Shown here: piece after piece, positions 9,377 through 17,834 of the stretch
Position numbering within the stretch: the stretch's first letter is position 1
How the letters are laid out: each line of letters begins with the position of its first letter
Origin: Streptomyces griseoruber
Lineage (GTDB): Bacteria; Actinomycetota; Actinomycetes; Streptomycetales; Streptomycetaceae
NCBI RefSeq assembly: GCF_001514205.1
Contig: NZ_KQ948777.1
Location: 62,001 to 126,000, forward strand
Length of the DNA stretch: 64,000 bases
Direction of reading: 5' to 3'
The notes under the pieces: generated by a model
What the model saw: only the letters and a program-made list of their open reading frames with translations
The model's database searches: none
Told to the model about the DNA's origin: nothing
Translations under genes and position numbers: made by a program

Positions 9377-10171
9377 ATGATGGGACCAGCACACTCACTG
9401 TCGGGCGCCGCCGCCTGGCTAGGCGTCGGCGCGGCCGCCGCCGCGGCGGGGCACACCATGCCCTGGCCGGTCCTCCTCTCCGGTGCGCTGATCTGCGCCG
9501 GTGCGGCGCTCGCACCGGACCTCGACCACAAGGCCGCCACCATCTCCCGCTCCTTCGGCCCGGTCTCCCGGTGGCTGTGCGAGATCGTCGACAAACTCTC
9601 GTACGCCGTCTACAAAGCCACGAGGATGCAGGGCGACCCGCGCCGCTCCGGCGGGCACCGCACCCTCACCCACACCTGGCTGTGGGCGGTCATGATCGGT
9701 GCGGGCGCCTCGGCGCTGGCGATCGCCGGTGGCCGGTGGGCGGTGCTGGCGATCCTCTTCGTGCACATGGTGCTGGCGATCGAGGGCCTGCTGTGGCGGG
9801 CGGCGCGGGGCTCCAGCAGCGATGTGCTGGTGTGGCTGCTGGCCGCGACCAGCGCGTGGATCCTCGCCGGTGTCCTGGACAAGCCCGGCAACGGCGCGGA
9901 CTGGCTGTTCACGGACCCCGGCCAGGAGTACCTGTGGCTGGGGCTGCCGATCCTGCTGGGCGCCCTGGTGCACGACATCGGCGACGCGCTGACCGTCTCC
10001 GGCTGCCCGGTCCTGTGGCCCATCCCGATCGGGCGCAAGCGCTGGTACCCGTTGGGTCCGCCGAAGGCGATGCGGTTCCGGGCGGGCAGCTGGGTCGAGC
10101 TGAAGGTGCTGATGCCGGTGTTCATGCTGCTCGGGGGAGTCGGCGCCGCGGCCGCGCTCAACGTCATCTGA
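9377..10171 (+). CDS. Membrane-bound metal-dependent hydrolase (YdjM/DUF457 family)
   Basis: 264 residues with several hydrophobic segments. Residues around ALAPDLDHKAATIS and GGHRTLTHTWLW carry the Asp and His residues that characterise the YdjM/DUF457 family of inner-membrane predicted metal-dependent hydrolases; a third motif LVHDIGDALT lies near residue 200. Tandem ATG codons occur at 9377 and 9380. It is divergent from the helicase gene, sharing a 145-base intergenic region. The substrate is unknown. Confidence 0.82.
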   Translation: MMGPAHSLSGAAAWLGVGAAAAAAGHTMPWPVLLSGALICAGAALAPDLDHKAATISRSFGPVSRWLCEIVDKLSYAVYKATRMQGDPRRSGGHRTLTHTWLWAVMIGAGASALAIAGGRWAVLAILFVHMVLAIEGLLWRAARGSSSDVLVWLLAATSAWILAGVLDKPGNGADWLFTDPGQEYLWLGLPILLGALVHDIGDALTVSGCPVLWPIPIGRKRWYPLGPPKAMRFRAGSWVELKVLMPVFMLLGGVGAAAALNVI

Positions 10172-10197
10172 GGCAGGCCGCGGGCGGGGGCGACGGC

Positions 10198-10452
10198 TCA
10201 GCCGGTTCCGCCCTCGCCGTAGCGGCGCTCGAAGCGGGCGACACGGCCTTCCGTGTCCACCGTGCGGGCCTTGCCCGTGTAGAAGGGGTGGCTCTCCGAG
10301 GAGATCTCCACGTCCACCACGGGGTACGTCTCGCCGTCGTCCCACTCGATGGTCTGGTCGCTGGAGGCGGTGGACCGGGTGAGGAAGGCGTAGCCGGCGG
10401 TGCGGTCGCGGAAGACGACCTGGTGGTAGTCGGGCTGCTTGTCCTGCTGCAT
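10198..10452 (-). CDS. rpmE2: 50S ribosomal protein L31 type B
   Basis: 84 residues, matching type B L31: QDKQPDYHQVVFRD at the N terminus and SSESHPFYTGKAR in the middle. It lacks the CxxC zinc-binding cysteines of type A L31, as expected for the zinc-independent paralogue that replaces L31A on the ribosome when zinc is scarce. In Streptomyces such genes are generally Zur-repressed, but I see no AT-rich Zur palindrome directly upstream. Instead the leader is a run of GAGGAC repeats containing several Shine-Dalgarno-like cores. Confidence 0.95.
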   Translation of the reverse strand: MQQDKQPDYHQVVFRDRTAGYAFLTRSTASSDQTIEWDDGETYPVVDVEISSESHPFYTGKARTVDTEGRVARFERRYGEGGTG

Positions 10453-10458
10453 GGATGC

Positions 10459-10500
10459 TCCTCGTCCTCGTCCTCGTCCTCGTCGTCCTCGGACTCGTCC
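10459..10500 (-). repeat. GAGGAC hexanucleotide repeat in the rpmE2 leader
   Basis: On the minus strand the 45 bases before rpmE2 are built from GAGGAC/GACGAG units. This places multiple overlapping GAGGA cores immediately upstream of the ATG, the closest being GAGGAG six bases away. The tract follows the DUF5709 stop by about 37 bases. Confidence 0.7.
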
Positions 10501-10536
10501 TGGTGTGGTGCAGGCCCTGGAACAGGGGGCGGCGGG

Positions 10537-11007
10537 TCAGCCGGACAGGCTGTCCTCGTCGACGATGTGCATGGCCGCCTCCTCCGCGGACGCGGCCGCG
10601 CCGTCGATACCGACGTCGCTGGCGACCATGGCGCTCTCCTCGTCCTCGTGGGCGCCTTCGTCCGGTGCGACGAGCCGGCCCGACCGGGCCGCGCCGACCT
10701 CGTTGTCGAGGAGTTCCCCGTCGGTGCCGTCGCAGTCGCCGAGGCCGTCCCCGTCGGGCACGGGGAGGTCGGGCAGCTCTTCGGCGAGCCGCTGGTCCAG
10801 GGTCTCGCCCTGCCGGCGCTCGGCGGCCGTCACCCCGTTGTGCTCCACCGCCCAGGGCCGCTCGGGCGGGGACCAGCCGCGGTCGAGGGGGTCCGAGACT
10901 CCGTCGTCCACGAGTGTGTCCTCCGCGTCGAGCAGTCCCGAGTCCTCCTGGATGTCGGAGGCGTCGGGCTGGTAGACGTCGTCCCCCCATCCGTCGACGC
11001 TGTTCAC
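10537..11007 (-). CDS. DUF5709 family acidic protein
   Basis: 156 residues, strongly acidic and without membrane segments or enzyme motifs. The N terminus (DDVYQPDASDIQEDSGLLD) and the WSPPERPWAVE motif are the signature of the actinobacterial DUF5709 family, whose function is unknown. The GTG at 11007 has GGAGG seven bases upstream. It lies upstream of rpmE2 on the same strand with an 84-base gap. Confidence 0.88.
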   Translation of the reverse strand: MNSVDGWGDDVYQPDASDIQEDSGLLDAEDTLVDDGVSDPLDRGWSPPERPWAVEHNGVTAAERRQGETLDQRLAEELPDLPVPDGDGLGDCDGTDGELLDNEVGAARSGRLVAPDEGAHEDEESAMVASDVGIDGAAASAEEAAMHIVDEDSLSG

Positions 11008-11343
11008 GGGTACCTCCAGGGGGTGACCGGCCCGTTCTCACCGCGGTCGGCGGTGGGGCACCGCCGCACGGGGCACCGGCCTGGCCCGGCATGCACGGGA
11101 TGGATCCGGGCCGATTCCCACGCGGGTGCCGGTATCCAGCGTTCCATCCCGCTTCGGCACCGCGCAACGCCAGAGCGAAGTCGAAACGGAGACGGTGCCG
11201 CCGGGGCCGGAGCACGGGGTACCACACGTGCGACGATCGCCGGGCCCCCGACCCCCGGGCCGCACCGGGCGACGGGCCTCGGGCTGCGCCGCGGCCCGCA
11301 GGTACGACCACCGTGCCGCAGCGCCGACCTCCCGGGGCCCGTC
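11008..11343. other. 336-base intergenic region without a supported gene
   Basis: Lies between the DUF5709 start and the end of the ABC exporter, both on the minus strand. It must contain the DUF5709 promoter. I see several GC-rich inverted repeats but no convincing promoter hexamers, small gene or RNA. Confidence 0.4.
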
Positions 11344-13125
11344 TCACCCGTGCCAGGAGCGCCACAGTGCCGCGTAGGCCCCGTCCGCGCCGACCAGCTC
11401 CGTGTGGCTGCCCAGTTCGCTGATGCGGCCGTTCTCGACGACGGCGATGAGGTCGGCGTCGTGGGCGGTGTGGAGGCGGTGGGCGATGGCGACGACCGTG
11501 CGGCCGTCCAGGACGCGGGCGAGGGACCGCTCCAGGTGGCGGGCGGCACGCGGGTCCAGCAGCGAGGTCGCCTCGTCCAGGACCAGGGTGTGGGGATCGG
11601 CCAGCACCAGCCGGGCCAGGGCGATCTGCTGGGCCTGGGCCGGGGTGAGCGCGACGCCGCCCGAGCCGACCTCGGTGTCCAGCCCCTGGTCCAGGGCCCG
11701 TGCCCAGCCGTCCGCGTCGACCGAGCCCAGCGCCGCCCACAGCTCGTCGTCCTCGGCACCGGTCCTGGCCAGCCGCAGGTTGTCCCGCAGGGAGCCGACG
11801 AAGACGTGGTGCTCCTGGTTGACGAGTGCCACGTGGGAGCGGACGCGTTCGGCGGTCATCCGGGACAGCTCGGCCCCGCCGAGGGTGATCCGGCCGTCGC
11901 GCGGCGCGTAGATGCCGGCGAGGAGCCGGCCCAGCGTGGACTTGCCCGCGCCCGACGGACCGACGAGAGCCAGCCGGGTGCCGGGGGCGACCTCCAGGGA
12001 CACCTTGCGCAGCACGTCGACGCCCTCGCGGTAGCCGAAGTGGACCCCCTCGGCGAGGACGTCCCGCCCGTCCGGCGCCAGCCCGGTCTCGCCGGCGTCC
12101 GGTTCGATGTCCCGCACCCCGACGAGGCGGGCCAGCGACACCTGCGCGACCTGCAGCTCGTCGTACCAGCGCAGGATGAGGTTGACCGGGTCGACGAGCA
12201 TCTGTGCCAGCAGTGCGCCGGTCGTCAGCTGGCCCACTCCGATCCAGCCGTGCAGGACGAACACCCCGCCGAGCATGAGGACCGAGCCCAGCACGGTGAC
12301 GTGCACCAGGTTGATGACCGGGAACAGCACCGAGCGCAGCCACATGGTGTAGCGCTCCCAGGCGGTCCACTGCCGGATCCGCAGCTTCGACAGCTCGATC
12401 CGGCGGTCACCGAGCCGGTGGGCCTCGACGGTGCGGCCGGCGTCCACGGTCTCGGCGAGCGCGGCGGCCACGGCGGCGTACCCGGCGGCCTCCGAGCGGT
12501 AGCCGGACGGCGCCCGCTTGAAGTACCAGCGGCAGCCCACCACCAGCAGCGGCACCGCGATCAGCACGGCGGGTGCGAGGGGCGGTGCCATGACGACGAG
12601 TCCGCCGAGCAGCAGGGCGGCCCACAGCACGCCGATGGTCAGCTGGGGCACGGCCTCGCGCATGGCGTTGCCGAGCCGGTCGATGTCCGTGGTGATGCGG
12701 GACAGCAGATCGCCGGTACCGGCCCGCTCCAGTACGCCCGGCGGCAGCCGGACCGACCGTACGAGGAAGTCCTCGCGCAGATCGGCCAGCATCCGCTCGC
12801 CGAGCATGGCGCCGCGCAGCCGCACCTGGCGGACGAACGCGGCCTGGACGACGAGGGCGGACACGAACAGCGTGGCGACGATCCCCAGATGGAGCTCCCG
12901 GGCCCCGTCGGAGAGCCGTTCCACGACGTCGCCGAGGAGCCAGGGGCCCACCATCGAGGCGACGGTGGCGACGGTGTTGACGAGCAGCAGGAGCAGGAAG
13001 GCGCGGCGGTGCCGGCGCAGGAGTTCGGCCACGTAGGCACGGACGGTCGCCGGGGCGCCGACGGGCAGCGTGTTCGCCGTCGTCGGTGCCGCCGGGTCGA
13101 ACGCGGGTGGCGGCACGCCGATCAT
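11344..13125 (-). CDS. ABC exporter half-transporter, subunit with intact Walker A and degenerate signature
   Basis: 593 residues: a six-helix membrane domain (about residues 30-320) fused to an ATPase domain. Walker A is canonical (GPSGAGKST), Walker B is LVLDEATS with its glutamate, and the switch histidine is present (AIAHRL). The signature motif, normally LSGGQ, is LTPAQ. Its start overlaps the stop of the partner gene at 13122 (ATGA), so the two subunits are almost certainly made together as a heterodimer. The partner has a canonical LSGGQ but no Walker A lysine, so only one composite ATP site can be catalytic. Substrate unknown. Confidence 0.92.
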   Translation of the reverse strand: MIGVPPPAFDPAAPTTANTLPVGAPATVRAYVAELLRRHRRAFLLLLLVNTVATVASMVGPWLLGDVVERLSDGARELHLGIVATLFVSALVVQAAFVRQVRLRGAMLGERMLADLREDFLVRSVRLPPGVLERAGTGDLLSRITTDIDRLGNAMREAVPQLTIGVLWAALLLGGLVVMAPPLAPAVLIAVPLLVVGCRWYFKRAPSGYRSEAAGYAAVAAALAETVDAGRTVEAHRLGDRRIELSKLRIRQWTAWERYTMWLRSVLFPVINLVHVTVLGSVLMLGGVFVLHGWIGVGQLTTGALLAQMLVDPVNLILRWYDELQVAQVSLARLVGVRDIEPDAGETGLAPDGRDVLAEGVHFGYREGVDVLRKVSLEVAPGTRLALVGPSGAGKSTLGRLLAGIYAPRDGRITLGGAELSRMTAERVRSHVALVNQEHHVFVGSLRDNLRLARTGAEDDELWAALGSVDADGWARALDQGLDTEVGSGGVALTPAQAQQIALARLVLADPHTLVLDEATSLLDPRAARHLERSLARVLDGRTVVAIAHRLHTAHDADLIAVVENGRISELGSHTELVGADGAYAALWRSWHG

Positions 13126-14957
13126 GCGGTCTCCTCGATCTCTTCCAGTTCGTTCAGTTCGTCCAGCTCGGTTCCGTCCACTTCGGCCCCGTCATGCCGG
13201 GTCGGGGCGTCGCCGGAGGCCGTCTCCTCGTCGGTCTCGCGGGTGACCACGGCCCGGTACCGGGGTTCGGTGTGCAGCAGTGCGCGGTGCTCACCGACGG
13301 CGACGACCTCGCCCTCGTGGACCAGGGCGACCCGGTCGGCCCGGTCGAGCAGCAGCGGGGAGGAGGTGAACACCACGGTCGTGCGACCGGTCCGCAGCCC
13401 ACGCACCCCTTCGGCGATCCGGGCCTCGGTGTGCGAGTCGACGGCCGAGGTGGGCTCGTCGAGGACGAGCACCTCCGGGTCGGTGAGCAGCGACCGGGCC
13501 AGGGCGAGCCGCTGCCGCTGGCCGCCGGAGAGGGAGCGGCCGCGTTCGGTGATCCGGGCGTCCATCGGGTCGTCGGCGTCGAGGGAGCCCTGCACCAGGG
13601 CCTCCAGGACGTCCCCGCACTGGGCGGCGGCCAGCGCGTCCCGCGGGTCCACATCACCGGAGGCGGGCACGTCGAGCAGTTCGCGCAGTGAACCGGACAG
13701 CAGCACCGGGTCCTTGTCCTGGACGAGGACGGCCGTGCGCGCGGTCTCCAGCGGGAGTTCGTCCAGCGGGACGCCGCCGAGCAGCACCGACGGCCCGTCC
13801 TCCGGAGGGTGGCCGCCCAGCCGTTCCGCGAGCAGTCCGGCCGCGTCCGGGTCGCCGCACACCACCGCGGTGAAGCGGCCGGCCGGGGCGAGCAGTCCGG
13901 TCGCCGGGTCATACAGGTCGCCCGAGGGCATGTCCCCCGCGCGCGATCCGCCGATGTCCGTGACCCGCTCCAGCGACAGCACGCGGGCGGCGCGCTTGGC
14001 CGAGGGACGCGAGAAGGAGTAGGCCATCGCGATCTCCTCGAAGTGCCGGAGGGGATACGTCAGGACCATGACGGAGCTGTAGACCGCGACCAGTTCACCG
14101 ACGGAGATGCGGCCCTCGTGGACGAGACGGACGCCGTAGCAGACGACCGCGATCATCAGCAGGCCGGGCAGCAGCACCTGGATGGCGGTGATCAGGGCCC
14201 ACATGCGGGCGCTGCGCACGGCCGCGTGCCGGACTTCCTGGGAGGCGCGGCGGTAGCGGTCGAGGAAGAGTTCCTCGCCGCCGATGCCGCGCAGCACCCG
14301 TAGACCGGCCACGGTGTCCGAGGCCAGTTCGGTGGCGCGTCCCGCCTTCTCGCGCTGCTCGTCGGCCCGGCGCGTCGCGCGCGGCAGCAGCGGCAGCACC
14401 GCGATCGCGAGGACGGGCAGGCCGACGGCCACCACGATGCCGAGGGCCGGCTGGTACACGACCAGGCCGACACAGACCAGCACGACGGTCAGGGCCGCGG
14501 CGGTGAAGCGGGAGACGGCCTCGACGAACCAGCCGATCTTCTCGACGTCACCGGTGGACACGGCCACGACCTCGCCGGCCGCGACCCGCCGGGTCAGCGC
14601 CGATCCCAGCTGGGCGGCCTGGCGGGCGAGGAGTTGCTGGACGCGGGCGGCGGCGGTGATCCAGTTGGTGACGGCGGTGCGGTGCAGGAAGGTGTCGCCG
14701 ATCGCGGTGGCCGCGCCGAACAGGGCCATCAGCCCGCCGGCCAGGGCGAGGCGGCTGCCGGAGCGGTCGACCACGGCCTCGATGGCGAACCCGACGCAGA
14801 ACGGCTGCGCCGAGACGGCGACGAAGTGCAGCAGTCCCCAGGCCAGGGACTTGAGCTGGCCGCCCAGTTGGTTGCGGCCGAGCCACCACAGGAAGCGAGG
14901 TCCCGAGCGCGCGTCCGGCACACCCGGGTCGGGATACGGAAGGTCTTGGATCTGCAT
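13122..14957 (-). CDS. ABC exporter half-transporter, subunit lacking Walker A lysine and switch histidine
   Basis: 611 residues from the ATG at 14957 (MQIQDLPYPDP). The N-terminal membrane domain is typical of ABC exporters. In the ATPase domain the Walker A position reads CGDPDAAGLL, with no GKS/T, and the switch region reads VFTSSPLLL with no histidine, while signature LSGGQRQR and Walker B VLVLDEPTS are intact. The acidic C-terminal tail (ELDELNELEEIEE) is unusual. No strong ribosome-binding site precedes 14957; a longer in-frame reading exists but is proline-rich and antisense to the upstream gene. Confidence 0.9.
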   Translation of the reverse strand: MQIQDLPYPDPGVPDARSGPRFLWWLGRNQLGGQLKSLAWGLLHFVAVSAQPFCVGFAIEAVVDRSGSRLALAGGLMALFGAATAIGDTFLHRTAVTNWITAAARVQQLLARQAAQLGSALTRRVAAGEVVAVSTGDVEKIGWFVEAVSRFTAAALTVVLVCVGLVVYQPALGIVVAVGLPVLAIAVLPLLPRATRRADEQREKAGRATELASDTVAGLRVLRGIGGEELFLDRYRRASQEVRHAAVRSARMWALITAIQVLLPGLLMIAVVCYGVRLVHEGRISVGELVAVYSSVMVLTYPLRHFEEIAMAYSFSRPSAKRAARVLSLERVTDIGGSRAGDMPSGDLYDPATGLLAPAGRFTAVVCGDPDAAGLLAERLGGHPPEDGPSVLLGGVPLDELPLETARTAVLVQDKDPVLLSGSLRELLDVPASGDVDPRDALAAAQCGDVLEALVQGSLDADDPMDARITERGRSLSGGQRQRLALARSLLTDPEVLVLDEPTSAVDSHTEARIAEGVRGLRTGRTTVVFTSSPLLLDRADRVALVHEGEVVAVGEHRALLHTEPRYRAVVTRETDEETASGDAPTRHDGAEVDGTELDELNELEEIEETA

Positions 14958-14997
14958 GACGTCCCAGTGGCTCGTGTCAGGGGAGGGAGGGAGAGGC

Positions 14998-15044
14998 GGG
15001 GTGGGGCGGGGGCGGGGCGGGGGCGGGGCGGGGGTGGGGGAGAC
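14998..15044 (+). repeat. G-rich tandem repeat with G-quadruplex potential
   Basis: The tract consists of repeated GGGGC/GGGGGC units on the plus strand, giving more than four runs of at least three G within 47 bases. It lies 40-90 bases upstream of the exporter start codon at 14957, on the non-template side for a divergent promoter region. The rest of the 273-base intergenic region shows no gene. Confidence 0.6.
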
Positions 15045-15230
15045 GAAGGTGAGGGCAGGCATGGGAAGAACCCGCGAGGTGCGGCAACAAACCGTGAAAG
15101 GTTCGCGTCGGAGCGTGGTCGGAATCAACTGGTTTTCCGTCGCGGACGCAGGCTTCCGGCTGCTCGCCGACACGGCCCCGGTGTCCGGAATCTGACAGAT
15201 ATGCCGGGAAAGTGATGCAAGCATGGGCGG

Positions 15231-16004
15231 ATGCGACATGGCGGTGTGCGGTCCCGGGCGGCCGCGACGGTGGCCGGAGTTCTCCTTCTCGCGGCCCTGT
15301 CCGCGTGCGGCGGCACGGACACGGGGCGGGGTGGCGGCAGCAGGGCGGTGGCGGGACCCGAGGGCAGTGCCGCCCCGTCGAGTGCCGCCGAGTCGAGCGC
15401 CCCGGCGTCGAGTGCGCCCGCTCCCACGCGCATCCCGGACATCGGCGATCGGCTGCACCGACGTATTCCGGCCACTTCTCGCCAGGTTCTGGCGGTCTAC
15501 GGCGACGGAGCGGACTCCGCGGAGGCCGTCGCCGTGCTGTATGGCAAACGGGGCCCGGTCTGGGAGCGCGTGCGCAGCTGGCCCGCGCACAACGGCAGGA
15601 AGGGGTGGACCCCCGACCACCGCCTGGGGGACAACCGCAGCCCCGTCGGCGTCTTCACGCTCACCGCCGCGGGCGGCGTCCTGGCCGATCCCGGGACCAG
15701 GCTGCCGTACACACGGTCGGAGGACTACGCGGCACCGCGCTGGTGGGACGAGTCGCACTGGCACGACTTCGACTACGTCATCGCCATCGACTACAACCGG
15801 GTCCCGGGCACACCGCCCGACGACGGGGAGCAGCCCCTGGGGGAGGAGAAGGGCGGCGGGATCTGGCTGCACCTGGACCACGGCGACGGCACGTCCGCCT
15901 GCGTCAGTCTGTCCAAGGAGGCGATGGAGTACCTGCTGCTCGCGCTCGACCCGGAGCGGGACCCCGTGGTGGTGATGGGGGACAGGGACGCGCTGAAGGC
16001 GTAG
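15231..16004 (+). CDS. L,D-transpeptidase-like lipoprotein (YkuD-type fold)
   Basis: 257 residues. A signal peptide ends in lipobox LSAC (cysteine near residue 26), followed by a Ser/Ala/Pro linker, so it should be anchored outside the membrane. The C-terminal half contains NGRKGWTPDHRLGDNRSPVG, the cell-wall L,D-transpeptidase entry motif, and a catalytic-type segment WLHLDHGDGTSACVSL with the expected His-Gly and Cys. Such enzymes cross-link or modify peptidoglycan. The canonical SHGChN motif is only partly matched, so the exact reaction is uncertain. Confidence 0.78.
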   Translation: MRHGGVRSRAAATVAGVLLLAALSACGGTDTGRGGGSRAVAGPEGSAAPSSAAESSAPASSAPAPTRIPDIGDRLHRRIPATSRQVLAVYGDGADSAEAVAVLYGKRGPVWERVRSWPAHNGRKGWTPDHRLGDNRSPVGVFTLTAAGGVLADPGTRLPYTRSEDYAAPRWWDESHWHDFDYVIAIDYNRVPGTPPDDGEQPLGEEKGGGIWLHLDHGDGTSACVSLSKEAMEYLLLALDPERDPVVVMGDRDALKA

Positions 16005-16061
16005 GTCCGGCGGGGGAGGCGTCATTGCGGGCGCGGGCCGAATCCCCGTAGAACACCGGCC

Positions 16062-17657
16062 ATGAAGAGACGGTTAATCATGTCCATGCTCACCGGGGCG
16101 ACCCTCCTGGTGAGCACCCTCCTCGGGGCGGCTCCGGCCCGATCGGCCGACGTCCCCGCCGAGTTCGGCACCGACTGGCACGACCCCGTGACCGCGGCGC
16201 CCCCCGTCGACAAGCCTTCGGGCAGGTCCTGCCGAGTCACCGTCGCCGAGGCGCAGTTCCGGGACTTCACCCCGTACCGAGGCACCTACGCCCCGCCGGA
16301 CGGCTGCGGTGACCGCTGGAGCAAGGTGGTGCTGCGCCTCGACGGCAAGGTCAAGGGGCGGCAGTTCGACCGGCTCGGCTATCTGCATGTCGGCGGGGTC
16401 GAGATCTTCCGTACGTCGACTCCCGAGCCCTCTCCCGACGGCATCGAATGGTCCGTGGAGAAGGACGTCACCCGGTACAGCGACACCTTCCGCCGGACCC
16501 AGGACGTCGAGATGCTCATCGGGAACGTCGTCGACGACACCTACACGGGCGTGCTCGACGTCAAGGTCACGCTGACCTTCTACGCCGGGAAGGAACCGGC
16601 CGCGACCCCCGACCGCGTCCTCACCCTGACCGACGGCGCGACCCTCACCACCCCCCGCAACAGCGAACGCGTCGTCGCGGAGGTGTACGCGACCGGCTCC
16701 GGCGGAGGCTGCGAGGAGTACTGGTATCTGACGGTGCCCGCGCAGGCGCCGTACTCCTGCCGGGCGGACGACGGCCCGTACCGCGAGGTGCAGGTCAGGG
16801 TCGACGGGCAACTGGCCGGAATCGCCACCCCGTTCCCCACCGTGTGGACCGGCGGCTGGTCCAACCCCTTCCTCTGGTACGTGATCCCGGGCCCCCGTGC
16901 CTTCGACATCAAGCCCATCGCATACGACCTGACCCCCTTCGCCGGAATCCTCAACGACGGGCGCCCGCACCGCCTCGAGGTGTCGGTCGTCGGCGTGCCC
17001 GCGGGGCAGGGCGGCTGGAGCACGCCGGTCAACGTGCTGGTCTGGCGCGACCACGGCAGGGCGGTCGTCCCCGGGAAGCTGCTCAGCGGCGATGCCGGTG
17101 ACCTGACCGGCTCCACCGTCTACACGCCCGGCACGGAACACCGCCTCGACACCGAGGGAGGGCACCGGCTGACCGTCGCCGGGTACCTCGACACCTCGCA
17201 CGGCCGGGTGCGCACCACCGTCAGCCGCACCCTGGCCAACACCTCCGCGCACCGCTGGACCGACGGCGAGACCGTGGACGGCCTCGACGCGACCTGGACG
17301 GACGACGAGAAGGTCACGGTCGCCGACCGCGGACGGACCGTCACCACCCGGACCCACCGCGCCTACACGATGGACGGCACCACCACCCTCGGCGCGGACG
17401 ACCGGCTGCGGACCGTGCTGACGCTCGGCGACCGGGCCGACGCGGTGACGACCCGGAACGGCCGGCGCGCGGCCTGGTCGCGGCTCGACGACACCTACAC
17501 CGGCGACGCCACGTACACCGTCGGAGTGCCCCGCGACCAGCGGCACGCGGTCGGCACGACGAGTGAGCACTACCGGCTCCGCGGCTCGGACGGTTGCCGC
17601 GACCGCCGACTCATCACGGTCCAGGGGGTGTTGACGGAGGATCGCGGCGGCTGCTGA
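16062..17657 (+). CDS. Secreted peptide-N4-asparagine amidase A-like protein, TTA codon near start
   Basis: 531 residues with a Sec signal peptide (MKRR... cleaved after APARSA). The mature part is a beta-rich, cysteine-containing extracellular protein resembling the PNGase A family, which releases N-glycans from glycopeptides. Recognisable stretches include FDRLGYLHVGGVEIFRTSTPEP and KDVTRYSDTF. Codon 5 is TTA (16074-16076), the rare leucine codon read by the bldA tRNA in Streptomyces, which suggests developmental control of translation. An ATG at 16080 would exclude the TTA but also remove the basic n-region of the signal peptide. Confidence 0.8.
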   Translation: MKRRLIMSMLTGATLLVSTLLGAAPARSADVPAEFGTDWHDPVTAAPPVDKPSGRSCRVTVAEAQFRDFTPYRGTYAPPDGCGDRWSKVVLRLDGKVKGRQFDRLGYLHVGGVEIFRTSTPEPSPDGIEWSVEKDVTRYSDTFRRTQDVEMLIGNVVDDTYTGVLDVKVTLTFYAGKEPAATPDRVLTLTDGATLTTPRNSERVVAEVYATGSGGGCEEYWYLTVPAQAPYSCRADDGPYREVQVRVDGQLAGIATPFPTVWTGGWSNPFLWYVIPGPRAFDIKPIAYDLTPFAGILNDGRPHRLEVSVVGVPAGQGGWSTPVNVLVWRDHGRAVVPGKLLSGDAGDLTGSTVYTPGTEHRLDTEGGHRLTVAGYLDTSHGRVRTTVSRTLANTSAHRWTDGETVDGLDATWTDDEKVTVADRGRTVTTRTHRAYTMDGTTTLGADDRLRTVLTLGDRADAVTTRNGRRAAWSRLDDTYTGDATYTVGVPRDQRHAVGTTSEHYRLRGSDGCRDRRLITVQGVLTEDRGGC

Positions 17658-17723
17658 GTCGACGGGTGTGCGACGCGTCACGCGTGGCGGGATTTACACG
17701 GCCGAAACACGGAGGTCTTGTGC

Positions 17724-17752
17724 GCGATCAACGGCACCTTCACAGTGATCGC
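17724..17752 (+). promoter_or_regulatory. Inverted repeat upstream of dctA
   Basis: Perfect 7-base arms GCGATCA and TGATCGC separated by 15 bases, about 85 bases before the dctA start. The position fits an operator or an activator site for the C4-dicarboxylate transporter gene. No regulator gene is adjacent, so the assignment rests on symmetry alone. Confidence 0.35.
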
Positions 17753-17834
17753 AACGGAAGCCACTTTCCGCATCGCAGAAGTCTCTTGTCCCCAGGGGCT
17801 TCCGTGGTGCCGTCGTCCCCCACAAGGAGTGCCC

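Noticed and set aside
10453..10536. An acidic Asp/Glu-rich peptide encoded between the DUF5709 and rpmE2 genes
   Set aside because: The repeat is out of frame with rpmE2 and lies after the DUF5709 stop, so it is non-coding leader sequence.
13131..13200. Possible acidic small gene at the end of the exporter
   Set aside because: The acidic stretch is in frame with the exporter subunit and is simply its C-terminal tail.
6373..14022. A 2549-codon plus-strand open frame spanning several genes
   Set aside because: It runs antisense to the thioesterase, helicase and exporter genes, which have clear family motifs. Its predicted protein is Arg/Gly/Val/Leu-rich without domains, an artefact of high GC and scarce stop codons.
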